A stretch of DNA of 64,000 nucleotides from Brevundimonas vesicularis NBRC 12165. Its GTDB lineage: Bacteria; Pseudomonadota; Alphaproteobacteria; Caulobacterales; Caulobacteraceae. Below, in pieces: positions 11,304 through 20,174 of the stretch. The translations under genes and the position numbers were made by a program. The number at the start of each line of letters is the position of its first letter. Position 1 is the first letter of the stretch. The stretch lies in the NCBI RefSeq assembly GCF_001592205.1, contig NZ_BCWM01000002.1, forward strand, positions 232,988-296,987, in the 5' to 3' direction. The notes beneath the pieces were generated by a model, which was given only the letters and a program-made list of their open reading frames with translations, searched no databases and had not been told where the DNA came from.

Positions 11304-12156
11304 GGCGGATCAGTCCTCTGGTTCGAGGGCGCTTCTAGCGGACGAAGACGTGACGGGTAAGCCGCAAGACACAGACGCCGTGCTGGAGGCGCAATACAAC
11401 AACCGCGCCCTGGTGCCCGACCATCCCGCCGTGATGGCGCGCTGGAAGACGGGATCGGAGACCGCCCGCGCCGCCCATCCGCCCCAATTCCTGAAATACG
11501 GCCCAGGCGAGCGCGAGCGGATCGACTGGTTCGACGCCGGGGACGGCGCGCCGGTCGTGGTCTTCCTGCACGGCGGATACTGGCAGGCGCTGGATGCGAG
11601 TTGGTTCAGCTTCGTGGCTCCGCCCCTGCTGGCCCACGGCGTCAGCGTCGCCATCCCGACCTATGACCTGGCGCCCAGCGTGCGGCTGGGCCGGATCGTC
11701 GATCAGGCGCGGGCGGCGGTCGACCTGATCCATGCCCGCACCGGCGATGCGCCGGTCGTCAGCGGCCATTCGGCAGGCGGGCATATGGCGGCCTGCCTGC
11801 TGGCGGACGGGCGGGCCTCGGCGGCGGTCGCCATCTCGGGCGTGTTCAATCTGGAGCCGCTGATCCCCACCTCGCTCAACATCGCCCTGGATCTGAATAC
11901 GGCCGAGGCCGAGGCCCTGTCGCCTATCCGCTGGCCGGCGCCGGCCAGCGCAGTTCTGGACTGCATCGTCGGCGGCGCCGAAAGCGACGCCTTCGTGGAC
12001 CAGAGCCGCGCCATGGCCGTGCGCTGGGGCGACGCCGGGGCCGAGACGCGGTTCGAGGCCCTGCCCGACCTGAACCATTTCACGGTTCTGGATCCGCTGT
12101 TCGATGCGCAGAGCACCTTGGTCCGGCGGCTGGCCGACCTGGCCCATCGACGCTGA
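11302..12156 (+). CDS. Alpha/beta hydrolase, arylformamidase (kynurenine formamidase)-like
   Basis: Up to 284 residues. The oxyanion-hole motif HGGYW (near residue 92) and the nucleophile elbow GHSAGG (near 154) are characteristic of arylformamidase-type hydrolases; the C-terminal NHF carries the probable catalytic His. The ATG at 11302 overlaps the divergent RAM gene, leaving no room for a promoter, so GTG at 11350 or 11380 may be the true start. A role in tryptophan breakdown is inference; no other kyn genes are nearby. Confidence 0.82.
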   Translation: MADQSSGSRALLADEDVTGKPQDTDAVLEAQYNNRALVPDHPAVMARWKTGSETARAAHPPQFLKYGPGERERIDWFDAGDGAPVVVFLHGGYWQALDASWFSFVAPPLLAHGVSVAIPTYDLAPSVRLGRIVDQARAAVDLIHARTGDAPVVSGHSAGGHMAACLLADGRASAAVAISGVFNLEPLIPTSLNIALDLNTAEAEALSPIRWPAPASAVLDCIVGGAESDAFVDQSRAMAVRWGDAGAETRFEALPDLNHFTVLDPLFDAQSTLVRRLADLAHRR

Positions 12157-12257
12157 GCGACAATCAGACCCGGCGGCGAAAATTAGAGTCTAATTCGTCT
12201 AATTCGTATGAAATCCCCCGCTCCCCTCCCTGACAGATGGGCTTGAGCGGCGAGGCT

Positions 12258-12614
12258 TCAAGAGGGGCGGTCGGCGCGCCAGATGAAGACGAAGTTGCGG
12301 TGTTCGGCCCAGGTCTGACCCTCGACATGGTCGCCCGCTAGGCAGGCCGCCGTGTGATAGGGGCCTGCGCCGTCGGCGGTGCGGAACGAGACGCACAGCC
12401 GGCCGTGCTGGCGCTTCCATCGGCCCGCCTCGATGCGGCTGTTGTAGAAGTCGCCCGTCACGACGCCGTCGGGCTGGAGCGTCAGGTTCATGGGTTGGCG
12501 ATAGGGCTGGGCCGGATCGGTCGCCAGATCGACGGACCAGGCGCCGTCCATGTCGGCGGCGGTCGGCGGGTCCTGAACGGTCAGAAGGGCGACGACGGCG
12601 AGGGCGGCGAACAT
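12258..12614 (-). CDS. Small secreted protein, unknown
   Basis: 118 residues from the ATG at 12614, with GGAG 7 bases upstream. A short signal peptide (MFAALAVVALLTV) is followed by a beta-rich domain (MDGAWSVDL, LTLQPDGVVTGDF, WKRQHGRLCVSF) resembling small lipocalin-like periplasmic domains. Two Cys could pair. The function is not recognised. Divergent from eda. Confidence 0.65.
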   Translation of the reverse strand: MFAALAVVALLTVQDPPTAADMDGAWSVDLATDPAQPYRQPMNLTLQPDGVVTGDFYNSRIEAGRWKRQHGRLCVSFRTADGAGPYHTAACLAGDHVEGQTWAEHRNFVFIWRADRPS

Positions 12615-12762
12615 CCCGCTTCTCCAAGAGGGGATTGAGCGAACGACGGTCCGCCTTTCGTCACACGCCGTCAAGAGAACGCCCGCGCTAACGCGGTTTG
12701 ACTTGACCTTGCGTTCGCGACAGCGGAGGTCGGACGCAAACCTATCGCAGAGGAACCCGTCC

Positions 12763-13443
12763 ATGGCCCATGATCGCGTCAGCGTGCTTCAGGCGCTTCA
12801 GACCCAGGGCGTGTGCCCGGTCTTCTACCATCCCGACGCCGATGTCAGCCTGAACGTCATTCGCGCCTGCGCGCGCGGCGGGGCGCCGGTGGTCGAGTTC
12901 ACCAATCGCGGCGACTTCGCCTGCGACCTGTTCGGCGAGATCAATCGCGAACTGATCAAGACCGACCCGAACGTGGTGCTGGGCATCGGCTCGGTCGTCG
13001 ATACTGGAACGGCGTCGCTTTACCTGAACCGAGGCGCCCGGTTCGTGGTCAGCCCCTGCCTGATCCCCGACGTGGCCAAGGTCTGCAACCGCCGCATGGT
13101 CGCCTATTTCCCCGGCTGCGGTTCGGTTACCGACATCGGCGAGGCGCACGAGCTGGGCTGCGACATCGTCAAACTGTTCCCCGGCTCGTCGGTCGGCGGA
13201 CCGGACTTCGTCAAGGCGGTCAAGGGCCCGATGCCTTGGGTCAAGATCATGCCCACCGGCGGCGTCGATCCGGACGAGGCGTCCATCGCCAAATGGTTCG
13301 GCGCGGGCATCGTCGCAGCGGGTATGGGCTCCAAACTGGTGACGGATGACGCCGTGAAGTCGGGCGACTGGGCCGCCATCGAGGCGTCGGTGCGTTCGGC
13401 GGTGAACGCCGTCGCCGCCTTCCGCGCATCCAGAAAAGGCTAA
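12763..13443 (+). CDS. eda: KDPG / 4-hydroxy-2-oxoglutarate aldolase
   Basis: Splits 2-keto-3-deoxy-6-phosphogluconate to pyruvate and glyceraldehyde 3-phosphate, completing the Entner-Doudoroff pathway begun by zwf-pgl-edd. 226 residues, class I aldolase TIM barrel. The Schiff-base region (SPCLIP) and the phosphate-binding KLFPG and MPTGGV blocks are visible. ATG 12763 has AGAGGA upstream. It has its own promoter region, separated from edd by several unrelated genes. Confidence 0.93.
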   Translation: MAHDRVSVLQALQTQGVCPVFYHPDADVSLNVIRACARGGAPVVEFTNRGDFACDLFGEINRELIKTDPNVVLGIGSVVDTGTASLYLNRGARFVVSPCLIPDVAKVCNRRMVAYFPGCGSVTDIGEAHELGCDIVKLFPGSSVGGPDFVKAVKGPMPWVKIMPTGGVDPDEASIAKWFGAGIVAAGMGSKLVTDDAVKSGDWAAIEASVRSAVNAVAAFRASRKG

Positions 13444-13454
13444 GCGCTGAAGCG

Positions 13455-13488
13455 CCGTCAGCGGGGCGCGCGGTCGTCCGGCTGACGG
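13455..13488. terminator. Possible convergent-gene hairpin
   Basis: 8-bp inverted repeat CCGTCAGC / GCTGACGG with an 18-base loop between eda and the convergent sensor gene, overlapping the latter's last codons. There is no clear T-run, so termination is uncertain. Confidence 0.35.
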
Positions 13489-13970
13489 TGATCCGGTCCG
13501 TGGGCTGCGGCGCGACGGGCGGCGCCCTTGCGCTGAAGGATCGGGGCCAGGGCCTTGCGCTCCTCGGGCGTCAGCGTCGCCAGCACGGCGACCGCGCCTT
13601 TTTCCAAACGGGTGCGACCCCGCATCTCGGCCGCTCTGGACTGCTCCAGCAAGCTTTCGACCCGGGCCGCGTCCAGAGCGGGCTGACCGGCGACGTCGAT
13701 GGCCTCGCGCCGAGCGGCGCGGGCCGCCTCGAAATCAGGACGCGCCGCCAGGGCCGATTCTCGCAGCGAGGTGCGCACGCGCTGGCGCACGGCCGGATCC
13801 AGATCGGCCAGCACCTCGGCCAGCGGTCCCTCGCGCCCCGGACGGCGTTGGTCCTCGATACGGCGTTCGATCCGGTCGCGATTGACGACATAGGTGACCC
13901 CGCCCGCCACGGCGAACAGGTTCAGGGCCACCGAGACGGCCAAGGCGATCTTCAGGCTCTTGGACGTCAT
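13458..13970 (-). CDS. Periplasmic heavy-metal-sensor-like protein (CnrR/CpxP-type)
   Basis: 170 residues with one N-terminal membrane anchor (residues 7-28) and a helical, Arg/Ala/Glu-rich periplasmic part with LTPEERKAL near residue 132, the repeat-type motif of this family. Third gene of a tightly overlapping module after an ECF sigma factor and a putative anti-sigma factor. It probably adjusts the anti-sigma factor in response to an envelope or metal signal; that role is inferred from gene order. Confidence 0.75.
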   Translation of the reverse strand: MTSKSLKIALAVSVALNLFAVAGGVTYVVNRDRIERRIEDQRRPGREGPLAEVLADLDPAVRQRVRTSLRESALAARPDFEAARAARREAIDVAGQPALDAARVESLLEQSRAAEMRGRTRLEKGAVAVLATLTPEERKALAPILQRKGAARRAAAHGPDHRQPDDRAPR

Positions 13971-14368
13971 CCCAGCAGTTCCGTGTCATCCACGCCCGTC
14001 AGCGAGGATTGGTAAAGCACCGCATCGGCGCGCGCGTCGGCGGTCAGATGGGTGGTCAGGCCGACGCCGGCGACCACGCCCGCACAGGCCGCGGCGGCCC
14101 AACCGGCGCCGAGGTACCAGATCGCCTTGCCCAGACGGCTTTTCGCCCGGGGCGCAGCCGCAAGGATGCGCGCGGCCAGGGCGGCGGACGGGACAGGTCT
14201 GGGCGCGACGTCGAGCAGAGCGTCCAGCGCGGCCGCCTGATCCAGCACCGCCTTCAGCGACGGATCGGCGGCGATCAGGCTTTCGGCGAAGGCGCGCTCG
14301 GACGCGGGCCACCGACGCAGGTCGGCGCCATAGGCGTCCGCCAGTTCGTGCAACCGTTCCGCCTTCAT
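13967..14368 (-). CDS. Putative membrane anti-sigma factor
   Basis: 133 residues: a short cytoplasmic N-terminal helix region (residues 1-90), one membrane helix (about 83-108) and a short periplasmic tail. The ORF overlaps both the sigma factor gene (4 bases) and the sensor gene (4 bases). No zinc-binding HxxxCxxC motif is visible, so it is not a classical ZAS protein. The call rests on position and topology. Confidence 0.7.
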   Translation of the reverse strand: MKAERLHELADAYGADLRRWPASERAFAESLIAADPSLKAVLDQAAALDALLDVAPRPVPSAALAARILAAAPRAKSRLGKAIWYLGAGWAAAACAGVVAGVGLTTHLTADARADAVLYQSSLTGVDDTELLG

Positions 14369-14937
14369 CGTCCGTCTCCTCTAATCGACCCCGGACCGAT
14401 GTCCGAAAGGGCCAGACGCAATGCGCGACGACCGCGCGACAACAAACTCTCCAGCGCCTCGACGCTGATCTCCATCAGGGCCGCCGCATCGATATTCGAC
14501 AGCTCCTGATAATGGCACAGGACGATGGCCTCGCGCTGTCGGTCCGGCAGACGTTTCAGGGCCGCCGTGACCCGCACGCCCGTCTCGGCCGCCAGCAGAC
14601 CGCGATCCGGCGCCGGGCCTTCGTCGGGACGATCCGGCGGCGTGTCGGTCGGGATTTCGCGCCGACGCCTCAGCCGATCGTAACAGAGGTTCAGCGCGAC
14701 CCGGTGCAGCCAGGTGTCGAACCGGGCCTTGCCGGGCGTCCATCTGGGCGCCTGACGCCAGGCCTTCAGCATCGTCTCCTGGGCCACGTCCTCGGCCTCG
14801 ACCGCATCGCCCAGCATGCGCTGGGCCAGCGACAGGATGCGCGGCAGCTTGCGCGAGACGAGCGTCTGTGCCGCCGCCGGGTCGCCCTGCCCGACGCGCC
14901 GCACCAGATCCTCGTCGGGGTCGACGATCGCGACCAA
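14365..14937 (-). CDS. ECF-type RNA polymerase sigma factor
   Basis: 190 residues. Region 2 (residues ~15-80: [13 protein letters not shown], then [20 protein letters not shown]) and region 4 (residues ~125-178: [19 protein letters not shown] followed by the helix-turn-helix) are clear. First gene of sigma/anti-sigma/periplasmic-sensor. It lies 65 bases downstream of the EF-hand gene on the same strand, so the EF-hand gene may be a co-transcribed partner or target. Confidence 0.93.
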   Translation of the reverse strand: MVAIVDPDEDLVRRVGQGDPAAAQTLVSRKLPRILSLAQRMLGDAVEAEDVAQETMLKAWRQAPRWTPGKARFDTWLHRVALNLCYDRLRRRREIPTDTPPDRPDEGPAPDRGLLAAETGVRVTAALKRLPDRQREAIVLCHYQELSNIDAAALMEISVEALESLLSRGRRALRLALSDIGPGSIRGDGR

Positions 14938-15002
14938 ACCTGCCTCTTCCGCTGCTGACGAAAGGGACCGGTGCGTTCACGACGGCCGACCCCGACACCG
15001 TC

Positions 15003-15632
15003 TTACTCCGAAGCCGGGACGGGGGAAGCGGGTTGTTGCGCCTGGCGGGCCGCGCGGCGTTCCTGGCGATCCGCGCGTTGAGCGGACATGGCTGCCCGGC
15101 GCTCGTCGGCGGAGATCACGCCGTCGCGGTTGGCGTCCATCTTGTCGAACCGCTCGCCCAGCTTGGCGGAGGCTTCGGCGATCACCACCGGCCCGCGTTC
15201 GCGTCCTTGTCCGCGCATGGCGTGATGCGCGCCCCCGCGACGTCCCTCACGATGACCGGCGCGTTCGGCGCGCGGACCGCGATCTGGGCGTGCGGCATGG
15301 CCGGCGTCGAACTCGGCGCGGCTGATGGAGCCGTCGCCGTTCGCATCCAGCTTGGCGAAGCGGTCGCCCGCGCGTTCGGCGCGACGGGCCTGCATGGCGG
15401 CGGCACGCTCTTCTGGGCTGACAACGCCGTCGCGGTTCGTATCGAGCGCGGTCAGACGCGCGATGCGCGCATCGACGAACTCGGCGCGGGTGATCTGGCG
15501 GTTTGGATCCGCGCGCGCATGATGCGGCGCAGCGGCGCCGGCGGCGGGGGCCGGGGGAACCTGTGCGGTCGCGGCGCCGGCGGCGGCGGCCAGAGCGATG
15601 ACGCCCAGGCCGGTCAGAAAGGTGTTTCTCAT
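15003..15632 (-). CDS. Exported EF-hand calcium-binding protein
   Basis: 209 residues from ATG 15632 (GGAG upstream). The signal peptide ends near AAAGAATAQ. Three canonical EF-hand loops are visible: DTNRDGVVSPEE, DANGDGSISRAE and DANRDGVISADE; a degenerate one (DPNRQITRAEF) precedes them. A His/Arg/Gly-rich linker separates the second and third loops. Sits between glnE and the ECF sigma operon. Probably a periplasmic calcium or metal sensor. Confidence 0.85.
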   Translation of the reverse strand: MRNTFLTGLGVIALAAAAGAATAQVPPAPAAGAAAPHHARADPNRQITRAEFVDARIARLTALDTNRDGVVSPEERAAAMQARRAERAGDRFAKLDANGDGSISRAEFDAGHAARPDRGPRAERAGHREGRRGGAHHAMRGQGRERGPVVIAEASAKLGERFDKMDANRDGVISADERRAAMSAQRADRQERRAARQAQQPASPVPASE

Positions 15633-15679
15633 CTCGATCATCTCCACGGGCGCGTCTGGCGCCCTTTGACATTGCCCTG

Positions 15680-18604
15680 TCAGGAGATTGAACGCGGTCT
15701 GTCGGATTCTCCGTCGCGGCCTACTGGCACCGCCCGCTCGAAGGCCTTTCGGGCCCGCGCGCGCAGGTCGGTCAGTTCGGTCTTCAGCGTGTCGAAGTCC
15801 GGCGCGCCGGCGGCCTCGGCCAGGCGCAGCTGGAAGACGCCGGGCTCGCCCTCCGGATCGACCCGCCCCTCGAAGGCGGCGGCCAGAAGATGGGCCAGAC
15901 GCTGCTGCACGCGCCAGGCCTCGGCTAGGACCGGGTCGTCGTGCAGGGCCTCAAGCGTCGACAGGGTCAAAGGCTCGCCGATGGCGGCGGCTTGAAGCTG
16001 GCGGAACTGGGCCGCGAACTCGGCGTCCACCTGCCCACCCGGCGACAGCTTCAAGTCCCAGAAGCCGTGCGGGCGACGCTCGCGATCCATCAGAGCGCGC
16101 ATCTTTCGGATGTCGGCGGCGACATCGACGCCGGGACGCGGGCGACGCAGGGCGGCCTCGATAGCGGCCGAAACCTGGGTGCCGAACTTGGGATCGCTGG
16201 CCCAGACCACGCGAGCGCGAGTCAGAACCATGAACTCCCACGTCTCGGCCTCCTTGGCGTAATAGGCGTCGAACGCCTTCAGCCGCACCGAAACCGGCCC
16301 CTTGGAGCCGGTGGGGCGCAGGCGCATGTCCACCTCATAGAGGCCGCCTTCCGCCGTATGCGCCGACAGGGCCGCAATCAGCCGCTGGGTGAAGCGGGCG
16401 TAGAAGACGTCGGCGGTCCAACCCTTGATCTCGGACGTCGCCTCGGGCGGCGCCTCGTACAGCGTCATCAGATCAAGATCCGATCCGGCCGTCATCTCGC
16501 GCGATCCGGCCTTGCCCAAGGCGACCACCGCCACCGCGCCGGCGAAGGCGCCGCCCAACCGTTCGGTCTCGGCCAGCGCCGCCGGCGACAAGGTGCGCAT
16601 GGCGGCGTCGGCCAGGGCGGCGTAGGCGCGGCCCGCCGCCTCGGCCCCCGCCCTGCCGGTCAGAGCGTGGATGCCGATGCGGAACATCTGCTCGCGGTGC
16701 AGGCGGCGCACGGCGTTCATGGCCCCTTCGAAGTCCTCCGTCTCGCCGGCCTCGCGCAGCATCTGCTCGGTCAGGCCGGTCTCTTCGGACAGATCGACCA
16801 GGAAGCGGGCGTCCAGCACACCGTCCAGCGCCGCCGGTTGCCGGCCAAGCGTCCGGGCGAGACGCGGCGCGAATGCCATGACGCCCAGCACCATCTCGAA
16901 CAGTTTGGGCTGGTTCAGGAACAGGGCCTGGACCTGCACGCCCGCCGCCAGGCCGGAGAAGAAGACCGCGAAACGGCGAAACGCATCGTCCGGCGCACCG
17001 GATCGGGCCAGAGCCTCCAGCAGGCGCGGGGCCAGGCGGGTGAACAGCTCACGGCCGCGCGACGTCCTCGTCGCGGGGATGCGACCGTGGTGCCAGCTGC
17101 GGATCGTGTCGGCGACGGACGGCGCCTCGGAAAAGCCCATGCGGCGCAGGGTTTCCAGCGTCTCGGGATCATTCTCGACCCCGGTGAAGACCAGGCTGCC
17201 GTAGCTGGAGTCCAGATCTTCGCCGCCCTCGAACAATTCGCCGTAGCGGGCGTTGATCCGCGCCAGCAGGGCCTCGACCCGGGCGTCGAAGGCCGCAAGA
17301 TCGGCGGAACCGTCAAGCGCAGCGACGGCGGCGCGGCGCTCGGCGTCCTCGGGCAGGCGGTGGGTCTGCTCGTCGTCGAGCATCTGCACGCGGTGCTCCA
17401 GCCCGCGCAGCGCGACATAGGCGGCCGACAGTTCTTCGCAGACCGCCTGGGGCACATGGCGCGCGTCGGCCAGAGCCTTCAACGCCTCCAGCGTGCGCTG
17501 TTTGCGCAAAGCCGGATCGCGGCCGCCCAGGATCAGCTGTTGGGTCTGGGCGTAGAATTCGATCTCGCGGATGCCGCCGCGACCCAGCTTCAGATTGGCC
17601 CCGGCGGCCTGCAGTCCCTCGCCCGTCTTGTGGACGTGGATCTGTTTCTTGATCGACTGGATGTCGAGCACGGCCGCGTAGTCCAGGCTGCGCCGCCAGA
17701 TGAAGGGGATCATGGCCTTCAGGAACCGACCCGCCGCGCGCATGTCGCCCAGCACCGGCCGCGCCTTGATGAAGGCCGCCCGCTCCCAGTTCTGGCCGAC
17801 GCTCTCATAATAGGCCAGGGCCATCGGCCCGGCGACGACCGGCGGGGTCGAGGATGGGTCGGGCCGCAGCCGCAGATCGACGCGGAAAACATAGCCGTCG
17901 CCCGTCCGCTCGGTCAGCAGGGTGGCGATCCCCTTGCCGACGCGATTGGCGAAGTCCTGCATCTCCTCGCCTTCGCGCAGGGCGAGGCCCATCAGGCGCG
18001 GCTCGAAGAAGAGGGAGATATCGATATCGGACGAATAGTTCAGTTCATTGGCGCCATGTTTGCCCATGGCCAGGCCGAACAGGCCCGGAATGGGGCCGCG
18101 CGGATCGCCGGGCGGCGAGATCAGCCGGCCGCGCGCCCTCTGTTCGGCGGCGACGGCGCGCAGGGCGGCCCGGCATGCGGCGTCGGCGAACCGGGACAGG
18201 GCGTCGGTGACCTGATCCAGATCCCACACCGCGCCCAGATCGGCCAGGGCGGTCAGCAGGTGCAAGTCGGCCTTCAGCACGCGCAGCGGGGCGCGCACCG
18301 CGTCCGGCTCGGCGTCCAGCGCGTCCGTGTCGCGAATGATCCGCTCCAGCGCTTCGACCGGATCGGCTTCCAGCAGGCTTCGCAGATGGGCGGGGCGACG
18401 CCGCATCAGACCGGCGAGATAGGGCGAGGCGCCGGCGACGGGGGCCAGGGCGGGCCAGGCGGCGTCCAGAGTCTCGCGCCAGCCGTCGGCGTCAGCGGCT
18501 GCGGTCAGAGTTTCGTGCAGGCGGTCGGCGGCGGCGATATTTGTAACCGGACCGGCGGCGATAAGGCTGTCAGCCAACGGGATCGAGGATTGTGCATGGG
18601 CCAT
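15680..18604 (-). CDS. glnE: Glutamine synthetase adenylyltransferase/adenylyl-removing enzyme
   Basis: 974 residues. It adds and removes AMP on glutamine synthetase under PII control. Two nucleotidyltransferase domains are seen: N-terminal adenylyl-removing (GKHGANELNYSSDIDI) and C-terminal adenylyltransferase (GKAGSREMTAGSDLDL), each followed by a helical domain. ATG 18604 is preferred to the GTG one codon upstream. It lies 4 bases after the histidine kinase stop, so it may be co-transcribed with the kinase. Confidence 0.96.
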   Translation of the reverse strand: MAHAQSSIPLADSLIAAGPVTNIAAADRLHETLTAAADADGWRETLDAAWPALAPVAGASPYLAGLMRRRPAHLRSLLEADPVEALERIIRDTDALDAEPDAVRAPLRVLKADLHLLTALADLGAVWDLDQVTDALSRFADAACRAALRAVAAEQRARGRLISPPGDPRGPIPGLFGLAMGKHGANELNYSSDIDISLFFEPRLMGLALREGEEMQDFANRVGKGIATLLTERTGDGYVFRVDLRLRPDPSSTPPVVAGPMALAYYESVGQNWERAAFIKARPVLGDMRAAGRFLKAMIPFIWRRSLDYAAVLDIQSIKKQIHVHKTGEGLQAAGANLKLGRGGIREIEFYAQTQQLILGGRDPALRKQRTLEALKALADARHVPQAVCEELSAAYVALRGLEHRVQMLDDEQTHRLPEDAERRAAVAALDGSADLAAFDARVEALLARINARYGELFEGGEDLDSSYGSLVFTGVENDPETLETLRRMGFSEAPSVADTIRSWHHGRIPATRTSRGRELFTRLAPRLLEALARSGAPDDAFRRFAVFFSGLAAGVQVQALFLNQPKLFEMVLGVMAFAPRLARTLGRQPAALDGVLDARFLVDLSEETGLTEQMLREAGETEDFEGAMNAVRRLHREQMFRIGIHALTGRAGAEAAGRAYAALADAAMRTLSPAALAETERLGGAFAGAVAVVALGKAGSREMTAGSDLDLMTLYEAPPEATSEIKGWTADVFYARFTQRLIAALSAHTAEGGLYEVDMRLRPTGSKGPVSVRLKAFDAYYAKEAETWEFMVLTRARVVWASDPKFGTQVSAAIEAALRRPRPGVDVAADIRKMRALMDRERRPHGFWDLKLSPGGQVDAEFAAQFRQLQAAAIGEPLTLSTLEALHDDPVLAEAWRVQQRLAHLLAAAFEGRVDPEGEPGVFQLRLAEAAGAPDFDTLKTELTDLRARARKAFERAVPVGRDGESDRPRSIS

Positions 18605-18608
18605 CACA

Positions 18609-20036
18609 TCATCCGCTCATCCCGGTCGAGGCCGGCGGCAGCACCAGCGCCACCCGCAACCCCGGTCCGAAGTCGCCGTAGGCGCCTGGACCTTCGTCCA
18701 GCACTACCCGTCCGCCGTGGGCCTCGGCCACCGCCGTCACCAGCGAAAGCCCAAGGCCCGAGCCGGGTTCGGTGCGGCTGTTGTCCAGGCGCACGAACCG
18801 CTGGACCACCCGCTCGCGGTCCTCTTCCGGCACGCCCGGTCCGGTGTCGGTGACGGAATATTCGATCTCGCCCGACGAGCGGCGGCGCGCGCGCAGCTTC
18901 ACCGCCCCGCCGGCGGGTGTGTATTTGATGGCGTTGTCGATCAGATTGGCCAGGGCCTGGGCCAAAAAGGGCTGGTTGCCTTCGATCATCAGCCCCTTTT
19001 CGACCTCGGACGAGAAGTCGATGTCCTTGTCCTCGGCTGCGGGTTCATAAAGCTCGGCCATGTCGGCGGCGAGGTCGGCGGCGTCCATGATCTTGGGATC
19101 CGGTGCACCGCCCGCCTGCAGACGCGCGATGGCCAGGACGGTGTTGAACGTCTTCAGCAGATGGTCGGCCTCATCCAGGGCGATGCCCAGGGCGTCCACC
19201 CCGTCGATCTTGCCGGCTTCGGCGTCGATCAGGGCCACCTCCAGCTTGGCCCGCATCCGCGTCAGGGGCGAACGCAGGTCGTGGGCGATGGCGTCGCCGG
19301 CATGGCGGATCGACGACATGGAGGCCTCCAGCCGGTCCAGCATGGTGTTCAGCCCTTGGCCCAGTTCATCCAGTTCGTCGCCGGTGTGGCGCACGGGCGC
19401 ACGGACCTTGAGATCGCCTTCCTGCACCGACTGCACGACACGGTTCAGCCCGGCCATGGCGTTTTCGACCCGCCGGCTGATGTAGAGACCGCCCGCCAGG
19501 CCAAGCAGCATGACCAGGGCCATGGCGCCCCACAGGGCCTGGGTCAGACGCGCCAGATAGGCTTCGATGTCGCCGATGTCCTGACCGACGAACAAATGTT
19601 CGCCGCCGGCCAGGGTGGTGATCACCCCGATGGAGCGCCGACGCTGGACCTTGCCTTGCGCATCCGTGTCGGTCAGGCGGAAGCTTTCCCAGTCGCTGGC
19701 GCCGGCCGGCAGGCTGAGGTCGATGTCGATCGGCGATTCGGTGATGTTGCCGGTGATCGTCTTTCCGGCCGCGTCGGTCAGCAGATACAGATACGGCCCG
19801 CCCCGGATCGACCGCTCCACCAGCGCCTGGTTCAGGGCGTCAATGCCGCGCGTGCCGTGGATCGCCGTCAAGGCACCCAGCTCGATCTCAACGTCCGCTT
19901 TGGCCCGCCCTTGGGCCTCTGACGCCGAGGCGAAATAGACATAGGCCAGGATCGCCCCCGCCGCCGCCACGAACAGCGCCAGGAACAGCAGCGTCAGCCG
20001 GAAGGGCGTGCGGCGAAGGAGGGAGGGGAGGCGCAC
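18609..20036 (-). CDS. Sensor histidine kinase
   Basis: 475 residues from GTG 20036, chosen because GGGGAGGATTTTA precedes it; longer starts fall in a repeat. Membrane helices near residues 12-38 and 158-182 bracket a periplasmic sensor. They are followed by HAMP (~185-240), a phosphoacceptor helix with HDLRSPLTR, and a HATPase domain (NLIDNAIKYTP, DTGPGVP, GSGLGLSL). It pairs with the response regulator just upstream. The signal is unknown. Confidence 0.92.
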   Translation of the reverse strand: MRLPSLLRRTPFRLTLLFLALFVAAAGAILAYVYFASASEAQGRAKADVEIELGALTAIHGTRGIDALNQALVERSIRGGPYLYLLTDAAGKTITGNITESPIDIDLSLPAGASDWESFRLTDTDAQGKVQRRRSIGVITTLAGGEHLFVGQDIGDIEAYLARLTQALWGAMALVMLLGLAGGLYISRRVENAMAGLNRVVQSVQEGDLKVRAPVRHTGDELDELGQGLNTMLDRLEASMSSIRHAGDAIAHDLRSPLTRMRAKLEVALIDAEAGKIDGVDALGIALDEADHLLKTFNTVLAIARLQAGGAPDPKIMDAADLAADMAELYEPAAEDKDIDFSSEVEKGLMIEGNQPFLAQALANLIDNAIKYTPAGGAVKLRARRRSSGEIEYSVTDTGPGVPEEDRERVVQRFVRLDNSRTEPGSGLGLSLVTAVAEAHGGRVVLDEGPGAYGDFGPGLRVALVLPPASTGMSG

Positions 20037-20040
20037 TAAA

Positions 20041-20168
20041 ATCCTCCCCCGTTCACGGGGGAGGGGGACCACGAAGTGGTGGAGGGGGCGGGGTCAGCGC
20101 CGGTGTCTGGGGTCGCCCCTTCCACCGCCGTGCCGGCGGTCCCCCTCCCCCGCGTTGCGGGGGAGGAT
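20041..20168. repeat. GC-rich imperfect palindromic intergenic repeat
   Basis: 128 bases between response regulator and kinase genes. The ends are perfect inverted repeats (ATCCTCCCCC / GGGGGAGGAT), and each arm carries a further small palindrome (CTCCCCCGTTCACGGGGGAG on the left, CTCCCCCGCGTTGCGGGGGAG on the right). A CCACGAAGTGG palindrome and a CCGCCGTGCCGGCGG palindrome lie inside. This is the architecture of a REP/MITE-like mobile intergenic element. Confidence 0.75.
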
Positions 20169-20174
20169 CTCAAG

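Noticed and set aside
15941..18853. Very long open frame on the plus strand opposite glnE
   Set aside because: The minus strand encodes a complete, motif-bearing GlnE. The opposite frame is His/Gln/Arg/Gly-rich with no domain, as expected in high-GC DNA.
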